Below are positions 11,042 through 20,200 of a stretch of 64,000 nt of DNA, piece by piece (positions within the stretch are counted from its first letter, which is position 1; every line of letters begins with the position of its first letter). A model generated the notes under the pieces. It saw nothing but the letters and a program-made list of their open reading frames with translations, made no database searches and was not told the origin of the DNA. The stretch is from Cyrtodaria siliqua (Eukaryota; Mollusca; Bivalvia; Adapedonta; Hiatellidae). The translations under genes and the position numbers were made by a program. The stretch spans positions 1 to 64,000 of the forward strand of contig JAWPHD010011007.1 of NCBI GenBank assembly GCA_037043455.1, read 5' to 3'.

Positions 11042-13425
11042 GTAAAAGCATGGCCGATTTATAGTCATTTTTACTGTACATTAGTTATGTTGGACAAGTA
11101 GGTAAGCATGTTTGTATGCACCGATAGATGTATTCCGGCTGTATCGGTCACGTTATACGTATAAGCCGCTCGGGCACGGTCAATCCACAGGTTGCTGTAT
11201 CGGTGTTCGATATACGTATAAGCCGCTCGGGCACGGTCAATCCACAGGTTGCTGTATCGGTGTTTGGTATACGTATAAGCCGCTCGGGCACGGTCAATCC
11301 ACAGGTTGCTGTATCAGTGTTCGATATACGTATAAGCCGCTCGGGCACGGTCAATCCACAGGTTGCTGTATCGGTGTTTGGTATACGTATAAGCCGCTCG
11401 GGCACGGTCAATCCACAGGTTACTGTATCGGTGTTGGGAACTAAAACAAAAGTTTAATAATAAAAAAAAATAATAATAATAAAAAAATATATATTGTCAT
11501 TTAAATTTGTGTTTTAGTTCCCAACACCGATATAGCAACCTGTGTGTCAATCGAGTTCACGACCGGGATATTCTAAAATTTGACTGTTTATTCATACACA
11601 ACGCATTTTACATATATTTATCGAATCATGGTCTCAACTGGTATTTTTCACGAATACTTAATTACACCTTTCAAAAAATAGGCAGCATTTGAAAAAAACA
11701 TGCATGAACTCAAGCTACATTTTCCTATTTCTTGGTTGTCTATCATCTACCAAAATTCGCCGTGGTGTTTTAGGCTATTCCATTACGTCATATGATATAT
11801 ATATAATTGACGTTCGACGACCATTATATGTACGTCATATATGATGTATTTAATTAATGTATGAGACGGCCATTACATGTCTTATAAGATGGCCGTCATA
11901 TGTACATCATAATATCTATAATATATGGTATGGCCATGATATGTACGTCATATATATATGGTACGACCATCATATGTAAGTCATATATATATGGTACGGC
12001 CATGATATGTACGTCATTATTAGTTATTGGGTTTGTTACTGACCCCCTACAGAAATATGTGGGTTCAGTAAGATTTATAGGGGGCGAGGCGATTGCCGAG
12101 TCCCCCTATACATCTGACTGAGCTCACACATTTCTGTAGGGGGTCAGTAACAAACCCAATAACTGATTTATTGCATCGAGCACCTTTTTTAAGGCAAACG
12201 CCGATATTTAACCCATTTTAATGGAGCGTCAACGTCATTGAGACGTTCGCGCAATTCGACGTCATGACGTTGACGTCACGACCGGTACAGTTTAACAACA
12301 TTATTAAATTTACTTATTGTGTTTGTTACTAACGCCTTAATGATTTAAACTTTGAATCGGAATTGTAGTCCATATTGTTTTAGTGACTCTCTATGAAATC
12401 TACTGACCCACTAAAGAATAATAGAGGGTCACCATGTGACCGCTCTAATCCAATGAAATTCCTAGGATTTTGTGCGAGGTGCAATACATATATATATATG
12501 GTACTACGGCCATCATATGTACGTCATATATAAAGCCATATATGTATGTATTAGTTAGAGGCTATGAAGTGAATTTTTAGTCGCTGCGCTCCTTCCCTTA
12601 CGGTTTCTTAATTGTTAAAATTTCACTTCTTAGCCTCTAACTGACTTAGTGTTTGCCCTACTTTTTCCCCGCGCTTCTACGAAACCACGCCTCTTAACAT
12701 GTTCGCGCTTCTACTAAATCCGCCTCCTTGCGTCTAAACAAGCGCGTGTCATTTAGTAAGCGATTACTTAATGATTAAATGGTTAAAATTGGTGATCGTA
12801 AGAAAGTTTGCCATTTTTTTTTTAATTCCTCACCGTCTGATTGGAGGAAAAAGTAGGGCAAACACTAAATGGTAATAGGTACGTCATATATATAGTACGG
12901 TCATCATACGTAAAAATGAGATATAGGGTCCTATAGAAACCACAGCGTCCGAACGCAATGGCATCGTAGGACCGCACTGTACTGCAAACAAGGACTTGAT
13001 AATACAATGAAAGAGACAAAAAACAACAGAAAGGGCATATATATGTAAGTGATATATATATATATGGTATGGCCATCATATGTACGTCATACATATATAT
13101 TTATGGTACTACGGCCATCATATGTACGTCATATATATATATATGGTACTAAGGCCATCGTATATACGTCGTATATATATGGTAAGGCCATCATATGTAC
13201 GTCATAATATATATATATATGGTACTACGGCCATCATATGTACGTCATATATATATATATTTTACGGCCATCGTATATACGTCGTATATATATGGTAAGG
13301 CCATCATATGTACGTCATACATATATATATATGGTACTACGGCCATCATATGTACGTCATATATATATATGGTACGGCCATCGTATATACGTCGTATTTA
13401 TATGGTAAGGCCATCATATGTACGT

Positions 13426-13472
<47 letters not shown>

Positions 13473-14235
13473 CTACGGCCATCGTATATACGTCGTATAT
13501 ATATGGTAAGGCCATCGTATGTACGTCATATTTATATGGTACTGCCATCGTATGTACGTCGTATATATATGATACGGACATCATATGTACGTCATACATA
13601 TATATATATGGTACTACGGGCATCATATGTACGTCATATATATATATGGTACTAAGGCCATCGTATATACGTCGTATATATATATGGTAAGGCCATCGTA
13701 TGTACGTCATATATAGTATATATATTGTACTACGGCCATCATATGTACGTCATATTTATATGGTACTGCCATCGTATGTACGTCGTATATATATGGTACG
13801 GCCATCATATGTACGTCATATATATATATGGTACTAAGGCCATCGTATATACGTCGTATATAAATGTTAAGGAAATCGTATGTACGTCATACATATATAT
13901 ATATAAGTATGGTACTACGGCCATCATATGTACGTCATATATATATATGGTACTAAGGCCATCGTATATACGTCGTATATATATGGTAAGGCCATCGTAT
14001 GTACTACATATATCGTATATATATTGTACTACGGCCATCATATGTACGTCATATTTATATGGTACTGCCATCGTATGTACGTCGTATATATATGGTACGG
14101 CCATCGTATGTACGTCATACATATATATATATATATGGTACTACGACCATCATATGTACGTCATATATATATATGGTACGGCCATCGTATGTACGTCGTA
14201 TATATATATATGGTATGGACATCATATGTACGTCA

Positions 14236-14268
<33 letters not shown>

Positions 14269-17200
14269 TACTACGGCCATCATAATGTATGTACGTCATA
14301 TATATATGGCAGTAAGGCCATCGTATATACGTCGTATATATATGGTAAGGCCATCGTATGTACGTCGTATATATATGGTACGGCCATCATATGCACGTCA
14401 TATATATAGCCGTATAAATGATACGGCCATCATATGTACGTCATATATATGTTCATATAAATGGTAATGCCATCATATGTAGGTAATGTATATATGGTAC
14501 GGCCATCATATGTTCATCATGTGTACGTCATATATATGGTCGCAAGTATATTGCTGCCGTCAAGAAATTAAAAAAAAAATCTAAATCGAAAAGAGGATCA
14601 TACTTTTGCTAACCTGAGTTTCTCTGTGCCCTTGGAGATATTGAAGACATTTACAAAGTTTGAGTGAATTTTAATAAGCAATGTTAAAGCTATTATAAGG
14701 AAAACAACTTTAACGTAAAACGGTAAAAAAGAAAGCCATACTATTGTAAAAATGCAGGACAAAGTTATGGAACGTATGTGTCTGAGTAACCTGGACGTCA
14801 TGATACTGAAGACATATGCAAAGTTTGAATGCATTTGAATAAGCAATATTGAAGAATGAGAAAAACTGTTAACTCAACATTGCAACGTAAATGTTGAAGC
14901 GGTCATCGTCACCGATGCCGCAAAGTGATGCTTATATCTCATCACTTAATTCGAAGGCGAGACCAAAAGCAGTTGTACATAGTGAATTTAAGAAATGCAT
15001 ACTTTGTGTGTATGTCTAAAGTTGCAAGCTTCAGACCATGGGATGTTTCAAAACGCTGGTGTAGTACTCTGCCTAGCGTATGCTCTTATTTTGCAGACGG
15101 AATATTTCGTCAGGTTGTGTCGCATAGTAAAATCGAAACACCGCAACTGAATTTCAGATTTTGATCATTCCATTGCCCGTTAAGACGATTTTTTTTGAAA
15201 ACATTCAAATTTGAATTACTTCTCACATTATCTGGTGGTGATTTACATGTCTCATTAACTGCATACTTCCTTCTGGTAAAAACATGTACTTCTAGGAGAG
15301 AGCCCCGTAGGTGTTCTCAGCTCTAGCAGAGAGCCCCGTAGGTTGTCTCGCCTCTAGGAGAGAGCCCCGTAGGTGTTCTCAGCTCTAGCAGAGAGCCCCG
15401 AAGGTTGTCTCACCACTAGGAGAGAGCCCCGTTGGTGTTCTCACCTATAGGAGAAAGCCCCATAGGTGGTCTCACCTCTAGGAGAGAGCTACGATGGTTG
15501 TCTCACCTCTACGAGAGAGCCCCGTAGGTGGTCTCACCTCTAGGAGAGAGCTACGAAGGTTGTCTCACCTATAGGAGGGAGCCCCGTAGGCGGTCTCACC
15601 TCTAGGAGAGAGCCACGCAGAGCCCTGTAGGTTGTCTCACCTCTAGGAGAGAGCCCCGTAGGTGTTCTCACCTCTAGGAGAAAGCCCCGTAGGTTGTCTC
15701 ACCTCTAGGAGAAAGCCCCGTAGGTTGTCTCACTTCTAGGAGAGAGCCCCGTAGATGGTCTCTCCTACTTAAAGAATAATTTTGTAGATTTTCAATCTTA
15801 TCACCTCTCAGAAGTCTAAAATATTACAGAAGATTCATCTTCTTTACACACGGTAATCTTGAAGTATTTGGAATGGGTGTCTCGATTTATATATCCAATA
15901 TCATTTTTACTTTTACCCTGGTTACATTTAAATAAATCAAATTTGAAGTATTCACTATTTCGTCTTATTATACTATTGGTTTTAATATATTATTGGTGCA
16001 ATAATATCAAAAATTAGTAATGTGCAAAAACAAATGGCTTAATACAAGTCTTATAATTAACATTAATGATTGAACAATTGCTGTTTATGTAGAAAGCCGC
16101 TAGTTTTTAAAAAATTCAAGATTGCCATGTGTCCCTGTAAAGGGAATGTAGCTACACAACAATACGCTCTGTTATTGAGAGTTTTGAAATATTTGGGAAA
16201 AGGTGAAAGAATTATCAAAATCGGATGATAATCAAAAAATATATGACCATTTGAAAGTTGTTCTAAAACGGATATCGGAGCCACCAGTTTGAGTTCCAAA
16301 TTACCATATATGGAATTTTGTTAAATATCATTTAAAGCAAAGAAATTAAATGCAACTAAATGCAAAATCCTTTACTGGCCATATAGAGCATTATTGCCAT
16401 TAAGTATACATATTTTTTATACAGTTACTATAATTTTATCCTATAAATCAGTATCTTTTTCATATTTATAAATATTCCATATATGGTCATTTAAAACTGT
16501 AATGTCATAGCTCTCAAAATGGCGGCTTCCTCATCCGTTTCAAATGATCATATCTTCTTTGTTTGATAATTCTTCCACCTTTATTCATTTTTTCCCCAGA
16601 ACTATCAGTAATAAAGATGGTTTGGCTGTGTCGCTACATTCCCTTAAATCAATCGATATATCCAAGACAAGATAGTGTTGAAAAGAACTTGAAGAAACGC
16701 CCAGAGTTGTATATATTCAATTTAATACATCACATGTTCATGTTCTATAGCTCTACTGTATTCGCCGTATTATCAACGGGCATTTCTATATCATGTGAGC
16801 ATTTCTATATCATATTTCTATATCACCCTTGGTCGAGGGTTTCACGATGCTGCGTTGTAAATATTCTCGCCTCACACCGCTGCGGGTTCGAATCCCACTG
16901 GGAGCTCAACTTGTACCCGAGAAAGTGTCGATTCTTACGGATGGTGGGAGGTATACAATACTAGTTCTACTTATGAAAAAATGGGGTGGTCTGCCTCTAC
17001 CACAAAATATCGACCTTCATATATATGGCTTAAAATGTGCTACAATGACGTAAAACAACATTCATACAAACACATATATATCATGTGTTTCAGGCGATCC
17101 AGGATTCCAGCTCTGTATGACGTCAAAGGCAATACACATCATCGTAAACACTGACGATCCTCTGGACATGGATAACCTGGCTACACCAAGCAACAAGACG

Positions 17201-20200
17201 ATGGTCAAAATTGAGAGGACTAGTTTCGACGACGAAAGTTATTTCTGGTAGGTTGGATGGGGCCTCTGTTGAGTTAAATTAAACCTCTCTTCAAATTCAA
17301 TTACACTGAACGACTTTAAAAACGCAACAGGGAAATAAACTAAGATAACTGACATATTGCAATAGAAATTAAATATTAATTTCATATATTCTATTTAACA
17401 ATATCTAAAGTTGATTTGCTGAAAATTTCATTCAAATTGATCAACAATAAACTTTTAAAATTCAGAGCATAACAGTACGACCCCCAAAAGCAAAAGTCAC
17501 AAAACTGATTCCCGGTATATCCCAACGTAGGAGATGTCAGGTGTGCATTGCCGCTAATGGTGTATATTGAGACTTTTGCTACAAAGTGTTCCATATATGT
17601 GTGACTATATGACGGTTTCTAATGAGGGTCTCCCAGCGGATTTGGGGAACAAGGGAACATGGCCATTTATTTTTGGGGAACAAGAGAACATTGCCTGTTA
17701 TTTCCAGGGAACAAGGGACCATTGGTGTAATTTTAGGGAACTGGGGAACATGAGTTTACGGGAAATAAAAATATAATATCTAGTTTTAATGTTGAAAAAT
17801 CAACACCTAAATCTTTCACAAAGTGTTATTATCCCTGTTGTTCTTTCGAAGGATGCCGTGTAGCTTAAACCTGCATTGATGTTTGATTCGCGACAAGGCA
17901 AACTAATGAATATTGATCATAAATATATCAAGCACAATAAATATTGATCATAAATATATCAAAGAAAACAAGCAAACAGATAAAGACATTTTAAAGTAAA
18001 GGATATGATTCAAGAAGTATTGTGTGTAACAACTATCGACTCGAAATATTCCTTACCCGTTGGTGCAAATCACTTAACCAAAGAACTGTCATCATCAGAT
18101 ACTTTAAACATGGTTAAAAACGAAATTGATCAGCCACAGGTTTGCTTACACCAACTTGAGCAAAGATTAATTTCCACTAAAATGGGCTGTGAAACATGTG
18201 TATCTGACTGTTTAGAATGCATAGATAAAAAGGTGGTTTGTGAGACATGTAAAAACACTAGGGTACTCAAACATAGAATCTGGATTTAGACCCTGCATGA
18301 AGAATGAAATAAAATGCATCAAAGCTTCAGTAATGTGTGTAACTCAAAATTCAGAATCAAGAAATGCTGCAGCTCAAAAGCAATTACAGACAGAAAAGAA
18401 ATGAAGGAAAAAACCTAAGCTTAAGCACAGTTTCAGCTGTACCTGATGCGGTGCATGTTGTTAACAGAAAAGCAACTGGTTTCTCTGGATTGATGATTTC
18501 AGAACAAAGTTGGTGTAATTAAGAAAGCTACGAAATGACCCAGGTTTGCATTCCAGTCTGTCAAGAAAGATTCCTTTGAGCGCTGTTAGAAACAGGGATA
18601 GACAAGATGTTGACTCCATTCTTCAAATTTCTGATGCTGCAGTTACACCAAACATATAGGAAAATGTCAAATTAGTGACACATACCGTTGATCCAGAAAA
18701 ATATAGACTCACAGAGGATAACAAAAAGGGAGTTTTAAAAAGTCCAATTGGTGTTGCTATGGGACCTCTTTGTAATGTTTTAATGTCTGGTTTGCAACAG
18801 GGAAGGTCAACAAAGTTCGAGCTGGTCATTACCCAGCTATTGTTACAGCAGCTGAAATGGTATCATTAGATTGTCCTATATGAGTGGCAGTGAGTCGTGG
18901 TGTTTTATATGTTGCAGAGTCAAAGAAGAATGCAACCGCGTATAAGGATTTGACAGGTGAGACAATTACAGAATTTGAGAGATTTTAAAAATGTTAAACA
19001 ACTATAAGAAAAGTTAAGAGAAACTGGTTCATGGGATAACAGAGACAGGAACAAAATCAAAGAAATTGCTTCAAGACAAGCTAAACCAACTACTGGGTAA
19101 ACAAGGAACAGAAAGTGAGGGTAAAAAAAGGCAAACTCTGTGTATATAAGAATATGTTTAGGCCGCTTGCATTATCATTTGACAGCAGTAACATTCACTC
19201 AAATATTGTACAGTTATCAGGGACACTGCTCAAAATGCTAGAAACAAAATATTGTTTGCTGTATGAACTAGCTTTCATGAATGACTCCCTTGTATGTGGC
19301 TTCTCATGATAAAGATAGGGGCATACTTAAAGTCAATTTGAAATGTGAAACAGTAGAACCGGTTATATCAATTGGAAACGAATGTGTCGGGGTACACAAT
19401 TTGGTTGTTTTACAAGACAAGATAGTATTTAGTGACACAGATGACTATTCAATTGAGTTGCTCAGTCCTACAACAGCAGAATGCATCCACTATACTGGAA
19501 ATGGGAGAGGTCAGAGAGATGGAAAGGATGCTCAATTTTCGCAACATGCAGGACTATGTGCAGATAGAAAAAAACACGGTTCGTTGTAGATGCTGCTACT
19601 GGTGCCCTCAGAATGATAAACGGTGTTAGTGGACTTGTTCTTTATCTGAACAATCTCCGAAAGTTTAGCTTGACAATTGATCTCCACTCAGAGAAACAGA
19701 CACCATTGTATATTAGTCTAGATACATCTATTGGAAGATTGCAGGAGGTATATGTCTTGACTGTCAGTGCGTTGACAATGTGAAAATATACTTTGAAAAC
19801 AGCGTCAATGCAAGGTCCTCAGCGAACTGTATCAGCTGTTGTAATAGATGACGAAAAACGTATTTTAGACTCCCTGTGTGACATCAAGAGCTTACTTTCC
19901 CGTGCCAATGTATCACCTAGACTATTGGAAATCTTCAGAATGAAGTGTTTGTTGACATTAATCGTAGAAAATGTGCTTTCAGAGATGAGAGCTGGGTCTT
20001 CAGGTATGTCAGTGCAGCTTGAGTTTGACTATAGATTTTGTAGAGCAATAATTAAGGAGCATTTAAAGAAAAGGTGCAAAACAAAATTCTGCTACTTCAC
20101 ACGTTCGAAGTAATATTACCCGAAATTGACGTCCGAGGTCCCGTATGTTGATCTGCCCAAAATGTACGCTCCGAAATCTGTGCATCTGACCAAAGGGCAG

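Larger units (their letters stand above)
11042..17093 (+). other. intron 1 of the Myb/SANT-like gene
   Basis: 6052 bp, GT...AG. It holds the 57-bp minisatellite, the AT-rich satellite with two hairpin elements, the 31-bp minisatellite and a SINE close to the acceptor. No other gene is seen in it. Confidence 0.75.

Noticed and set aside
11112..11457. Repeat-containing open frames over the 57-bp minisatellite
   Set aside because: The unit is 19 codons long without stops, so open frames arise automatically; the region is intronic.
13080..14467. Long Tyr/Ile-rich open frames on both strands
   Set aside because: They only translate the AT satellite; every frame is open for the same reason, and there is no start or splice support.
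15286..15768. CRISPR-like array
   Set aside because: The 31-bp units are contiguous with no unique spacers, and the DNA is eukaryotic; it is a minisatellite.
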